36,971 nt of DNA from an uncultured Saprospiraceae bacterium (GCA_937924035.1 CALDTK010000116.1:1-36971); one strand, 5' to 3'. Positions 26,752 to 35,124 are shown, counted from the stretch's first letter. Numbers and translations are program-made. The notes: generated from the sequence alone by a model not told the origin.

Positions 26752-27423
26752 CTACTTAATCAATCGCCAACCAGAAGCATTGCCTTCCAAGTCAGCTTCA
26801 ACCAACATGAACTGAAGACCATCCTTTCGATCATGCACAAACGTAAACCCAGGTAAGCCATGTTGCCGACCATCGTGATTGAGGTTAGCCACAACTACTT
26901 CTCCAGGTGAAGCGAGTTGATATGTGCGGTTCACGGGAAGATATGGCGTCTGAACCCGCATGCCTTTCAGCATTGCCGCTTCACCGTTGTCACTTAGATA
27001 GGATAGCTCATGACTATGCTCAGCCAGCGAAGGAAACAGTCTAGACTCAAGACGTTGAGCACCTAAAGTTGAAATACCAAGTGCAGCTGGTTTTGGCGAA
27101 AGCCGGTAAGTAAAAGCATGGCCAGGAAAGGCAACAGCAGAGGCTCCCGATTGAGACATAGATCCCTCACTAAGGCGCTCTTCGACCTCTATATACTTAT
27201 TATTTACTTCCAATACCTCCAGATAGAGCGTATCACGAAAAGTAGATGGAATGGTATCGCCGGCTGCTAATTGAATGCGCTCAAATTGAGCTACTTGGCC
27301 AGGCTGTGGATCTGACAACGAAAAGGCGGGTGCCGTCGCATGTAGTCCGTCAAAGGAGTCCTCCTTCTTGCACGCAAATAGCGTTAGCAGAGCTAGGACA
27401 CCCAGTAATTGAGTGTTTTTCAT
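26752..27423 (-). CDS. Lipoprotein of unknown function
   Basis: This 223-residue protein has a signal peptide and lipobox LTLFAC with lipidation Cys18. The residues after Cys are KKEDS, similar in character to the acidic/basic lipoprotein export signal that directs Bacteroidota lipoproteins to the cell surface, so a surface location is inferred. The body is beta-rich (RDTLYLEVLEVNNKYIEVEERL; PGFTFVHDRKDGLQFML) with no recognised domain. An exact 14-mer copy here encodes LSPKP, a different frame from AFAKT. Divergent from mutS2 across 93 bases. Confidence 0.75.
   Translation of the reverse strand: MKNTQLLGVLALLTLFACKKEDSFDGLHATAPAFSLSDPQPGQVAQFERIQLAAGDTIPSTFRDTLYLEVLEVNNKYIEVEERLSEGSMSQSGASAVAFPGHAFTYRLSPKPAALGISTLGAQRLESRLFPSLAEHSHELSYLSDNGEAAMLKGMRVQTPYLPVNRTYQLASPGEVVVANLNHDGRQHGLPGFTFVHDRKDGLQFMLVEADLEGNASGWRLIK
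27090..27103 (-). repeat. 14-mer motif, exact copy 5
   Basis: Exact on the minus strand inside the lipoprotein gene, in another reading frame, encoding LSPKP. Confidence 0.8.
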
Positions 27424-27516
27424 AGTGTATTGTGTTCATAGCTATCGTCGATTTACATCGGGATGCAATAGTCACTAGGCAAGTACCGTGCGAGTTTTTT
27501 TCTTATCACTTAAAAC

Positions 27517-29955
27517 ATGGGGCGCAGCTACCTGTTAGCTTTGTCAGAGCATATGAAAACGATCACAACCCTCCCTGAGGACTTTCTTGAAAAAGTTGAG
27601 TTTGACCGCATCATTGCGCTTCAAGCAACGGAAACCTTAGGTCCTGGCGGATTGGACTTGATAAATAATCCAATTCTAAGCACGAGCGCCGCTTGGGTTG
27701 AGGATCGACTTGCACTGGCTTTCGAAGAGCTCAAAAGTGTCTCAGCTGGAGAAAGCACACCTCTGAGAAACTATGAAGACCTGTCTGAAGCCTTCAAAAT
27801 GCTTACACTCGAAGGCTATACCATGTCTTTGGATGAGCTCGTACAGATCAACATATTGCTACGTGATCTTCTCGCGATAGACAATCACTTCAGAAATGAA
27901 GAACGCGCAGAGCGCTACCCTCGTCTCCTGGAAGAAGTAAGAAAAGTACCACCGGCGCCACACCTAAACGCAGCCATCGATCAGATCATTGACGACAAAG
28001 GTGAAATCAGACCTGATGCAAGTCCCGAACTGGCTCAAATCCGCAGAGCAAAGCAGTCAATTCAACGAGAGATTGACAATAAGTTTAGAGGTGTCGTACA
28101 GAAATACAGAGAAAGAGACCTACTCGCAGATACCGTAGAGAGCTATCGAAATGGACGTCGTGTCTTGACGGTAGCGGTTGCCAATAAGCGTAAGATTCGT
28201 GGAATTATCCATGATTTAAGTGCTACCGGACAGACCGCTTACATCGAACCAGAAGAGGTCATTTCTCTCAATAATGACTTGTTTGACCTCAATAATGAGG
28301 AACGTCGAGAGATCATGCGATTGCTCAAAGCCTTGAGCGCTACCCTACGACCAGAACTTGAACTCCTCGAACAATTCGATCGACAGCGCGCAAGTCTTGA
28401 TGCTCTTCGAGCACAGGCAATTGTTGCCCGTAGACTCCTTGCTAATAAGCCTCAAATTAAATCAGGTCCACACCTCGAAATGCTGGAGGCTAGACACCCT
28501 CTACTTTATTTGAAATTTAAGGAAGAAGGCAGGAAGGTCGTCCCATTCACATTGAAGCTTAATCAGCCCAATAGGCTGCTTTTGCTAAGTGGTCCAAACG
28601 CTGGGGGAAAATCGATTATGCTTAAAGGAGCAGGTCTGATGCAGGTCATGGTGCAGGCGGGTATGCTTGTACCATGTGCTGAAGACAGTGTGTTCGGGAT
28701 GTTCGAAAACTTCTGCGCAGACATTGGTGATCAACAATCTCTCGATGATGATTTGAGTACCTATTCGAGTCACTTGCGCAACATGCGTCAATTTCTCGAA
28801 GTCGCCAATGAGAATACTTTTCTCGTCATTGACGAATTCGGTTCGGGTACTGACCCTAAGCTAGGTGGTGCCGTAGCAGAGAGTATTTTACGAGAACTCA
28901 ATCGTAAGAAAGTTTGGGGTGTCATCACCACGCACTATGGAAACTTAAAAGCCTTCGTTTACAAGCAGCGCGGCATTGTAAATGGCGCAATGGTCTTCGA
29001 TATAGACACCCTCGATCCTACCTACGAGATGCGGGTTGGCAAGCCTGGTTCTTCTTATGCTTTCGAAGTGGCTACCAAGGCTGGGCTTTCGCCAAAACTA
29101 CTGGACTATGCCCGCGGTCGAGTAAAAGGAAATGAGCACGAGGTTGATAAGCTCTTACTCGACCTTGAACGCGAGAAAGCACGTGCGCAAGATGCAGCCA
29201 ACCTACTCGAACAAGAAAAAGCCAAGTTTGATAAGCTTTCTAAAACTTATACGCGCATGCAACGTGACTTGGAGGTGCAGCGCAAAACCTTCAAGTTAGA
29301 AATCCAAGAGCGTGCCTTACAAGCCGAAGCAAGACAACAAAAAGAACTTGAACGCGTAGTGCGAGATCTGCGTGAAGCAGAGCGCGTAGATGACGCGAAA
29401 GCAGTTGTAAAAGCGACTAAAGTGAGCCGCAAGCAACGCGAGACCGTAGTCGCTGATCTAAAAGAAGAGCTCAACGAGGTAAGTGCCAAGACTACTGTTT
29501 CAGTCCTCGACCGCCCTATTGAGCAAGGAGACCACGTACGTTTGAAGCGTGGGGGCGCAACTGGAGAAATTGTCAAGTTAGAGCGAGGAAAAGCTACCGT
29601 ACGTATGGGTGAGCTTCACATCACTGCCAACCTCAAAGATTTAGAAGCGGTCAGAAAACCCGTCGAGGTGAATCGTCGACTTGGTGTGACTCGAAACCTA
29701 AAAGAACAAGAGGGCGGCTTCAAGTCAGAAATCGACGTCCGTGGATTTAGAAGAGAAGAAGTACTCGACCTTGTGCAAGATTTTATAGATCGAGGATTGA
29801 TCAACAACGTAAAGACCCTCAAGATTCTACATGGAAAAGGAAATGGAACGCTACGCAATGCTGTTCGTGAAAAGTTACGCGAATACAAAAATGTGAAGGC
29901 TTCTCATCCTAGTCCGAATCAAGGTGGAGATGGGGTGACGATTGTGGATTTGTAG
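27517..29955 (+). CDS. mutS2: Endonuclease MutS2
   Basis: This MutS2-family ATPase (812 residues from ATG 27517) lacks the mismatch-binding domain of MutS and acts in suppressing recombination or in rescue of collided ribosomes. The N-terminal core (residues about 15-330) precedes the ATPase: Walker A SGPNAGGKS (about 358-366), DDDLSTYSSH, and Walker B IDEFGSGTDP. A coiled-coil region follows (about 540-640), and the C-terminal Smr nuclease domain has EIDVRGFRREE and LHGKGNGTLR (about 735-812). The first Met of an alignment-like start (MKTITTLPEDFLEKV) is 27553, which may be the true start. An exact 14-mer copy encodes LSPK. Confidence 0.92.
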   Translation: MGRSYLLALSEHMKTITTLPEDFLEKVEFDRIIALQATETLGPGGLDLINNPILSTSAAWVEDRLALAFEELKSVSAGESTPLRNYEDLSEAFKMLTLEGYTMSLDELVQINILLRDLLAIDNHFRNEERAERYPRLLEEVRKVPPAPHLNAAIDQIIDDKGEIRPDASPELAQIRRAKQSIQREIDNKFRGVVQKYRERDLLADTVESYRNGRRVLTVAVANKRKIRGIIHDLSATGQTAYIEPEEVISLNNDLFDLNNEERREIMRLLKALSATLRPELELLEQFDRQRASLDALRAQAIVARRLLANKPQIKSGPHLEMLEARHPLLYLKFKEEGRKVVPFTLKLNQPNRLLLLSGPNAGGKSIMLKGAGLMQVMVQAGMLVPCAEDSVFGMFENFCADIGDQQSLDDDLSTYSSHLRNMRQFLEVANENTFLVIDEFGSGTDPKLGGAVAESILRELNRKKVWGVITTHYGNLKAFVYKQRGIVNGAMVFDIDTLDPTYEMRVGKPGSSYAFEVATKAGLSPKLLDYARGRVKGNEHEVDKLLLDLEREKARAQDAANLLEQEKAKFDKLSKTYTRMQRDLEVQRKTFKLEIQERALQAEARQQKELERVVRDLREAERVDDAKAVVKATKVSRKQRETVVADLKEELNEVSAKTTVSVLDRPIEQGDHVRLKRGGATGEIVKLERGKATVRMGELHITANLKDLEAVRKPVEVNRRLGVTRNLKEQEGGFKSEIDVRGFRREEVLDLVQDFIDRGLINNVKTLKILHGKGNGTLRNAVREKLREYKNVKASHPSPNQGGDGVTIVDL
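29085..29098 (+). repeat. 14-mer motif, exact copy 6
   Basis: Exact GCTTTCGCCAAAAC inside mutS2, encoding LSPK. Confidence 0.8.
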
Positions 29956-30379
29956 AGTTGTTGTTTGGTCCTGAGTTCATTTCAGATACATACACACATT
30001 GTTTGCGATACGCTCAAAGTATGTTTTAGTACTGAGGCAATGACAGTCCTCCTTAGTACTTGGTTAGCTGAAAATGTTCCGTTTCGGAGAGAACGTCCTC
30101 CCTTCACAAAGTTGTTCGGTGCTCGGCGACGGAATCTTAGACATGCATGTTAGTAGTGTTAGAACTACGAAGGCGATCCATTCAGCTCATCAGACCTAGA
30201 GAGGTCCAGGATGGATAACTATCGATTTGGGAAGCACCTGCATGCAAAAGCTACAAGCGTTCTTTGAATTCCAGCGAACTGTAAGACCGTAAAACAAAAA
30301 ACGCCAGCTCGAAGACTCACGTCTCACGGCTGGCGTTTTGTGTTGTCCCACTTCAGGAACAAAAAATTCTAGATAGTAT
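29956..30379. other. Gene-free, hairpin-rich stretch between mutS2 and ndk
   Basis: No convincing gene is present; a 62-codon frame at 29965-30153 has no recognisable features. The stretch holds several short inverted repeats: AGTACTGAGG (30028-30037) with CCTC and AGTACT (30048-30060, 3-base bulge), GTTC/GAAC (30076-30094), GTAGT/ACTAC (30153-30168), and ATCCAT/ATGGAT (30176-30216) enclosing GACCT/AGGTC (30193-30206). It ends in the terminator at 30298-30339. A structured RNA is possible but not shown. Confidence 0.45.
30298..30339. terminator. Bidirectional terminator between mutS2 region and ndk
   Basis: AAAACGCCAGC (30298-30308) pairs with GCTGGCGTTTT (30329-30339). Inside the loop AGAC and GTCT can extend the stem. 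The minus-strand tail is T-rich (TTTTTTGTTTT), so it chiefly serves ndk. The plus strand also has TTTT. Confidence 0.85.
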
Positions 30380-30799
30380 TTAGATCATATCGCGTGAAGC
30401 AAAGTGGAAGCTTGCTTCCAATGCTGCATTCTCGTCTGAATCAGACCCGTGAACAGCGTTCTCTCCGATGCTTGTAGCGTACTTCGCACGGATCGTTCCA
30501 GGAGCTGCTTCTTTTGGGTTCGTTGCACCAATGAGTGCTCGGAAATCAGCAACTGCATTTTCTTTCTCAAGAACTGCTGCTACGATTGGACCGCTACTCA
30601 TGAACTCAACGAGCTCTCCATAAAATGGACGCTCAGCATGAACTTCATAAAAACGTCCTGCAACAGTTTTGCTCATGTGGTAGTAACGCATTGCCTTAAT
30701 GCGGAATCCTCCAGCTTCGATGTCTTTGAGGATGTTTCCGATGTTTCCAGCACGCACTGCGTCTGGCTTGATCATCGTTAGGGTGATGTTAGTCGCCAT
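30380..30799 (-). CDS. ndk: Nucleoside diphosphate kinase
   Basis: Ndk transfers the gamma phosphate between nucleoside triphosphates and diphosphates through a phospho-histidine. The 139-residue protein has the expected start [10 protein letters not shown] and the active-site motif [12 protein letters not shown] with H117. Length is normal. The gene has its own promoter-like element upstream and a strong terminator downstream, so it is monocistronic. It is divergent from the NrnA-like gene. Confidence 0.95.
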   Translation of the reverse strand: MATNITLTMIKPDAVRAGNIGNILKDIEAGGFRIKAMRYYHMSKTVAGRFYEVHAERPFYGELVEFMSSGPIVAAVLEKENAVADFRALIGATNPKEAAPGTIRAKYATSIGENAVHGSDSDENAALEASFHFASRDMI

Positions 30800-30822
30800 G
30801 GTTGATTTTTCAATTTGGGCCG

Positions 30823-30830
30823 CAAAAGTA
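30823..30830 (-). promoter_or_regulatory. ndk promoter -7 box TACTTTTG
   Basis: On the minus strand TACTTTTG matches TAnnTTTG exactly, 23 bases before the ATG. This implies a leader of roughly 15 bases. No clear -33 TTTG element is seen. Confidence 0.5.
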
Positions 30831-30972
30831 GACTTTTTTGCAGCTACGCGTACCCGTAAAATTTATGCAACGTCAGTCCCGTGGTTATTAATTGGTAAAT
30901 TTTGCAATTTTCTAACTCAAACTGCACCTCAATCCATTATAACCGCGTTTATTTGAAGTACCCAACCTCGCT

Positions 30973-31977
30973 ATGCAAAGTCTCGCTGATCTTCGTTCTT
31001 TCCTAGAATCCCCACGAAAAATCGTTCTTTTTGGTCACCGTAATCCTGATGGTGATGCGATCGGTTCTACCTTAGGATTAAAGCGGTATCTGGATCCGCT
31101 AGGTCATGACGTTGAGATCATCGTTCCAAGTGAATACCCAAGATTCCTTAGTTTTCTAGATGGAGTTGAAGATGTATTGGTCTTTGACACACACCCAGAC
31201 AATTGTAAGTCTGTGATGAAGGCTGCTGATTTGTTCATCCTCATGGATTTCAACAGTCTCGAACGAATCGACAAAGCAGGCGAGTTTGTTGCTACGTTGA
31301 CTGATACTCCAAGAGTTCTAATTGACCACCATTTAGATCCCGACGATGATATCGCTCAAGTCGTGGTCAGCAGACCATCAGCAAGTTCAACATGTGAGTT
31401 GGTTTACACTGTCATTAAAGAAATGGGTGATGCGGAAAATGTAACTCCACATATCGCAGAACCATTGATGGTCGGCATACTCACCGACACCGGTGGCTTT
31501 ACATATGCGACCAACGCAGAGCTATTCCGTGTAGTTGGAGACCTGTTTGAAATAGGGGTAGACAACGAAAAATTGCAGACCGAGATATTCAACTCAATGA
31601 CTGAGAAGCAAATGCGTTTGCTTGGGCATTGTCTTGCTAACCGGATGGAACTCATCAAAGAGCACAATGCCGGACTCATTACGCTTACCAAGCGCGATTA
31701 TGAGCAATTTGACATTCGTCGTGGAGACACTGAAGGAATTGTGAATTACCTACTCAGAATTGAAGGCATTGACCTTGCAGCATTTATTACTGAGCAACCG
31801 AACATTACGAAGCTGAGTCTAAGGTCTCGTGGTGATATCAGTGTCCAAAAAATGGCGGCTGAATACTTCAAAGGAGGAGGGCATAAAAATGCTTCTGGAG
31901 GGTACAGTCATGCAGGATTACGAAGTACAGTAAGTCGTTTCAGAGAAGCGCTAGAAGCAGGTGTACCGGTAGGCTAA
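30973..31977 (+). CDS. nrnA: DHH-family phosphoesterase, NrnA-like (nanoRNase/pAp phosphatase)
   Basis: NrnA-type enzymes degrade short RNA oligonucleotides and dephosphorylate 3',5'-pAp. This 334-residue protein has the DHH-domain metal motifs FGHRNPDGDAIGS (about 20-32), MDFNSLERID, IDHHLDP and TDTGGFTYATN, and the C-terminal DHHA1 signature GGGHKNASGG. All Asp/His ligands are present. Start is ATG 30973. It lies about 100 bases before the FKBP gene on the same strand. Whether it has both activities is not shown by the sequence. Confidence 0.9.
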   Translation: MQSLADLRSFLESPRKIVLFGHRNPDGDAIGSTLGLKRYLDPLGHDVEIIVPSEYPRFLSFLDGVEDVLVFDTHPDNCKSVMKAADLFILMDFNSLERIDKAGEFVATLTDTPRVLIDHHLDPDDDIAQVVVSRPSASSTCELVYTVIKEMGDAENVTPHIAEPLMVGILTDTGGFTYATNAELFRVVGDLFEIGVDNEKLQTEIFNSMTEKQMRLLGHCLANRMELIKEHNAGLITLTKRDYEQFDIRRGDTEGIVNYLLRIEGIDLAAFITEQPNITKLSLRSRGDISVQKMAAEYFKGGGHKNASGGYSHAGLRSTVSRFREALEAGVPVG

Positions 31978-32076
31978 GGCCATCAAAAGGTTATTGAGAT
32001 CAATTAGATCTCGTTCATAGGAGTTCGCTATGTTTGTGCGCCTTTCGGCAAAACCGTCGGAAGCCAACCTCCCCCT

Positions 32077-32970
32077 ATGAAAAATTTATTCTTCTTACTT
32101 GGTGGTATTCTCCTTTTTGGAGCCTGTGCAAATGATGTAGAACTTCGCACTACCAGTGGCTACCGATATGAATTTCATAACGATGCTCCTGGAGAGACGG
32201 TGAAAGCTTCAGAAGCTGCCGAGTTCTACTATCAAATGATGAAAGGAGATAGTCTTTTGCTGAGCTCGCGCCAACAAAACCCAAATCCACAAGCCGTTCT
32301 TCTACCAGAGGATTCTGAAACTCCGCAAGGCAGGAGTCACATCATTATTGAAGCACTAAAGCTCATGAGTGTTGGAGATAGCCTTTCTATCTTCTTGCCG
32401 ATGGACACCATCGAGCAACGTCCTCCAGGTTTTGGTCCAGAAGACGAGTTGCGCTACGACATAACCCTAACCAAAATCATTGATGGGGCAGCCTTCCAAG
32501 CAGCAGGGAAAGCGCGCAACGAGTTAATGAAGAAAAGACTTGAAGCATATGGTGCCCGCCAAACAGCAGTTGCTGACAGTACGGCTTCATTGCTTGCTGC
32601 ATACAAGAAAAACCCTTCGAAAGCTGGTTTTACAAAGACCTCAACTGGATTGATGTACAAAATCCTCGAAGCAGGTAAAGGACCTCAACCAAGAAAAGGA
32701 CAGCCAGTATTTGTTAGCTATTATGGTGTTACCATTGATGATGGTGTCATGTTCGACAACAGCTTCCGCCGTCAAAGCCCGATTGACTTTCCATTAGGTC
32801 AACGAGCTGTGATTGATGGATGGGATGAGGGCATTGGCCTCCTCAAAGAAGGAGCACGTGCAGTGCTTGCTATACCAAGTGATCTAGCTTATGGCGCAAG
32901 AGGCAAAGGAGGTATTCCACCAGATGCTGATTTGATGTTCTATGTGCAACTTGAAGAAGTAGCTAGGTAA
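32077..32970 (+). CDS. Lipoprotein with tandem FKBP-type peptidyl-prolyl isomerase domains
   Basis: This 297-residue protein has a lipobox LLFGAC with Cys17 and sits in the envelope. Residues about 25-135 look like a degenerate FKBP domain (FYYQMMKGDSLLLSS, LMSVGDSLSIFLP). A helical linker follows (about 140-185). Residues about 190-297 form a canonical FKBP domain with VSYYGVTIDDGVMFDNS, VIDGWDEGIGLLKEGARA and LAYGARGKGGIPPDADL. This plan is known from gliding-motility/type IX associated FKBP lipoproteins of Bacteroidota (GldI-like), but that link is inference. A hairpin terminator follows. Confidence 0.88.
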   Translation: MKNLFFLLGGILLFGACANDVELRTTSGYRYEFHNDAPGETVKASEAAEFYYQMMKGDSLLLSSRQQNPNPQAVLLPEDSETPQGRSHIIIEALKLMSVGDSLSIFLPMDTIEQRPPGFGPEDELRYDITLTKIIDGAAFQAAGKARNELMKKRLEAYGARQTAVADSTASLLAAYKKNPSKAGFTKTSTGLMYKILEAGKGPQPRKGQPVFVSYYGVTIDDGVMFDNSFRRQSPIDFPLGQRAVIDGWDEGIGLLKEGARAVLAIPSDLAYGARGKGGIPPDADLMFYVQLEEVAR

Positions 32971-33007
32971 TCCAAAGAAGAAGAAATCTTCAGTTGAAAC
33001 TAATTCC

Positions 33008-33045
33008 AGGTGTACCCCGCATCAACATGCAGAGTACACCTTTTT
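33008..33045 (+). terminator. Rho-independent terminator after the FKBP gene
   Basis: AGGTGTAC (33008-33015) pairs perfectly with GTACACCT (33034-33041) across an 18-base loop. Five T residues (33041-33045) follow. It lies 38 bases after the stop and just before prfB. Confidence 0.8.
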
Positions 33046-33058
33046 AAAACCCGAGGAA

Positions 33059-34142
33059 ATGACCAGCGACCAGTTTAAGGATCTGCAGGAAAGAGCGGCC
33101 TCTCTCAGGAGGTATCTTTGACGTCGACGAGCGACAACTTAAGATAGAAGACAAAGAGCATCAAGCATCAGACCCATCGTTTTGGCAAGATGCTCAAGCC
33201 GCAGAGGCGGTTATGAAAGAGCTCCGAGGTCACAAGCGGTGGGTTTTGGCGCAAGCTGAAGTTGAAGATGCGATAGGAGAAGTTGAAGTCCTTGAAGAAT
33301 TTCGCCAAATGGGCGAATCAAGCGAGGAAGACGTTGACGCGGCCTACAAAATAGCGCTTGAGAAAATTGAAACCTTAGAGTTTAAATCTACCCTCAACAG
33401 ACCTGAAGACGAGCTTAACGCCGTGCTCGAAATCAATTCAGGAGCAGGTGGCACTGAAGCCCAAGACTGGACTGAAATGCTCCTGCGCATGTACACCATG
33501 TACGCAGACAAGGAAGGGTATAAACTCCAACAGATCAATCGGACAGACGGCACAGAAGCTGGAATTAAAAGTGTCACAATCGAACTCACAGGTGAGTTTG
33601 CTTATGGTCAGCTCAAAGGAGAAAACGGCGTACATCGTCTTGTACGCATTAGCCCGTTCAATGCTCAAGGAAAGCGCATGACCAGTTTTGCAAGTGTTTT
33701 TGTGCACCCAGTAGTTGATGACTCCATTGAGATCGATATCAATCCAGCAGATTTAAGTTGGGACACCTTTAGGGCATCAGGTGCTGGAGGTCAGCACGTG
33801 AACAAGACAGAATCTGCTGTACGTGTCACGCATGGCCCTTCTGGAATCGTTGCCGAATGTCAGGCTGAGCGCTCACAGCACAAGAACCGAGAAAAAGCCA
33901 TCACCTTGCTCAAATCGCGTTTGTATGAACGCGAATTGGAACGCCAAGCAGCAGAACGCCAACAAGTAGAATCTGGCAAAATGGCCAATGAGTGGGGTTC
34001 ACAAATTCGATCATACGTACTAGATGATAGACGTGTAAAAGATCACCGAACTGGTCACCAAACCTCACAGACAGATGCTGTGCTTAATGGGGACATCGGA
34101 GGCTTTCTCAAAGCGTACCTACAAAGTGAGTATAATGGTTAA
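33059..34142 (+). CDS. prfB: Peptide chain release factor 2, made by programmed +1 frameshift
   Basis: RF2 recognises UGA and UAA and hydrolyses peptidyl-tRNA. The gene begins at ATG 33059 with 20 codons ending CTT, then an in-frame TGA at 33119-33121. A +1 shift (CTT T GAC) joins the main frame, which continues without a stop to 34142, giving about 360 residues, the normal RF2 length. The downstream part has the anticodon-like motif RISPFNAQGKR (SPF) and the catalytic GAGGQHVNK (GGQ). Reading only from ATG 33213 gives 309 residues and loses the N-terminal domain. The first 20 codons and the 31 codons from GAC 33120 to ATG 33213 read like the normal RF2 N-terminus. Confidence 0.95.
33107..33122 (+). 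promoter_or_regulatory. RF2 programmed frameshift site
   Basis: The sequence AGGAGGTATCTTTGAC contains an internal Shine-Dalgarno-like AGGAGG, a 3-base spacer, the slippery codon CTT, and the stop TGA followed by C. It matches the classic prfB autoregulatory site, where low RF2 favours the +1 shift. Confidence 0.95.
33243..33256 (-). repeat. 14-mer motif, one mismatch (position 5)
   Basis: Minus strand reads GCTTGCGCCAAAAC, inside prfB (coding strand gives VLAQA). Confidence 0.55.
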
Positions 34143-34286
34143 GCAGAATCGATCGAAAGTCCAATTCTGCTCAATAAATACAATGTAATTGGCCAAAATA
34201 CGTTCAAGAACTTTGAGTGCATTTTGCTTGTTAGGCGTATTAAATATTTGACTAAATTTGATTAAACGTCCATTCTCAGGACACTT

Positions 34287-34304
34287 ATGAAGAAAAACAC
34301 CTAA
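34287..34304 (+). other. Five-codon upstream frame overlapping the PAS-AraC start
   Basis: ATG 34287 opens a frame MKKNT ending in TAA, whose last base is the first base of ATG 34304 (TAATG). It may couple initiation of the next gene, or it may be chance. Confidence 0.25.
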
Positions 34305-35071
34305 TGCGACCTGAAGAGATTAAATCAAATGTATCGGTTGTCCTAACGGATGCAAACAAGCGCATTCTTTGGGTTAATGACGTGTTTACCAATCTTACAG
34401 GTTATAAATTATCGGAAGTTGCCTTCAAGAAGCCCTCAATGCTTCAAGGGGAAGATTCAGACGAGCAGTCTATTGCTGAGATGAGTTACTGCCTAGAAAA
34501 TGGGTATGCCTTTAAAAATGAACTCGTTAACTACAAAAAGAACGGTGAGAAATACATCTGTAGGTTGGTTGTTCATCCGATTCGCGATGCAAACGGAATA
34601 ATTACTAATTACATCGCTTTTGAAGTAGATGCTACGAAGAATCCCGACGACTCACAGCAAGAGGATATGAACTTTAGCATGAAGTATCAAACTTCTTCGC
34701 TTAAAGGAACCAAGTCGCTAGAGTTGTATGATCGTCTACGCAGGCTAATGAAAGCTGAAAAGCCTTACTTAGACAGCAAGTTGAATTTGCCTAGCCTTGC
34801 CGAGACTCTTGATACTAACACTAAATACTTGAGTCAGGTAGTCAATAATCATTTTGGCGGAAACCTGCAGCAGTTCATTAATGAATTTCGGATCGAGGAA
34901 GCAAAACGTAAGCTGCTAGACGAGGACAATCAAAACCTAACCTACTTTGGTATCGGTCAGCTTTGTGGATTCCGCAACAAGAGCACGTTCTACAAAGTCT
35001 TTAAGAAGGCCACAGATCTGACCCCACATGAGTTTGTCTTACAAGCTCGTGGAGAGCTTGAGGTTGTGTAA
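34304..35071 (+). CDS. PAS (LOV-like) domain fused to AraC-type DNA-binding domain
   Basis: This is a 255-residue cytoplasmic transcription regulator. Residues about 8-112 form a PAS domain of LOV-like sequence (ILWVNDVFTNLTGY, MLQGEDSD, NELVNYKKNGEKYICRLVVHPIRD). The position of the photoactive Cys in LOV domains (NCRFLQG) is Pro44 here, so the usual flavin-cysteinyl adduct cannot form. After a linker, residues about 145-250 form an AraC HTH (LPSLAETLDTNTKYLSQVVNNHF, then IGQLCGFRNKSTFYKVFKKATDLTPHEFV). It is flanked by prfB and polX. Targets and signal are unknown; a redox or non-light ligand is possible. Confidence 0.85.
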   Translation: MRPEEIKSNVSVVLTDANKRILWVNDVFTNLTGYKLSEVAFKKPSMLQGEDSDEQSIAEMSYCLENGYAFKNELVNYKKNGEKYICRLVVHPIRDANGIITNYIAFEVDATKNPDDSQQEDMNFSMKYQTSSLKGTKSLELYDRLRRLMKAEKPYLDSKLNLPSLAETLDTNTKYLSQVVNNHFGGNLQQFINEFRIEEAKRKLLDEDNQNLTYFGIGQLCGFRNKSTFYKVFKKATDLTPHEFVLQARGELEVV

Positions 35072-35111
35072 AACCTCGACATTCATCCTTTGCATCGCCA
35101 AACGGCAGAAC

Positions 35112-35119
35112 TACCTTTC
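35112..35119 (+). promoter_or_regulatory. Possible -7 element TACCTTTC before polX
   Basis: TACCTTTC differs from TAnnTTTG in one base and lies 5 bases before ATG 35125. Transcription might start at or inside the start codon. Confidence 0.3.
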
Positions 35120-35124
35120 GGCCG

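Noticed and set aside
29965-30153. 62-codon plus-strand frame after mutS2
   Set aside because: It overlaps inverted repeats, has no family features or start signal, and is of a length expected by chance.
33213-34142. Release factor 2 starting at ATG 33213
   Set aside because: The preceding 31 codons and the CTT TGA C frameshift site show that this is only the 3' part of prfB.
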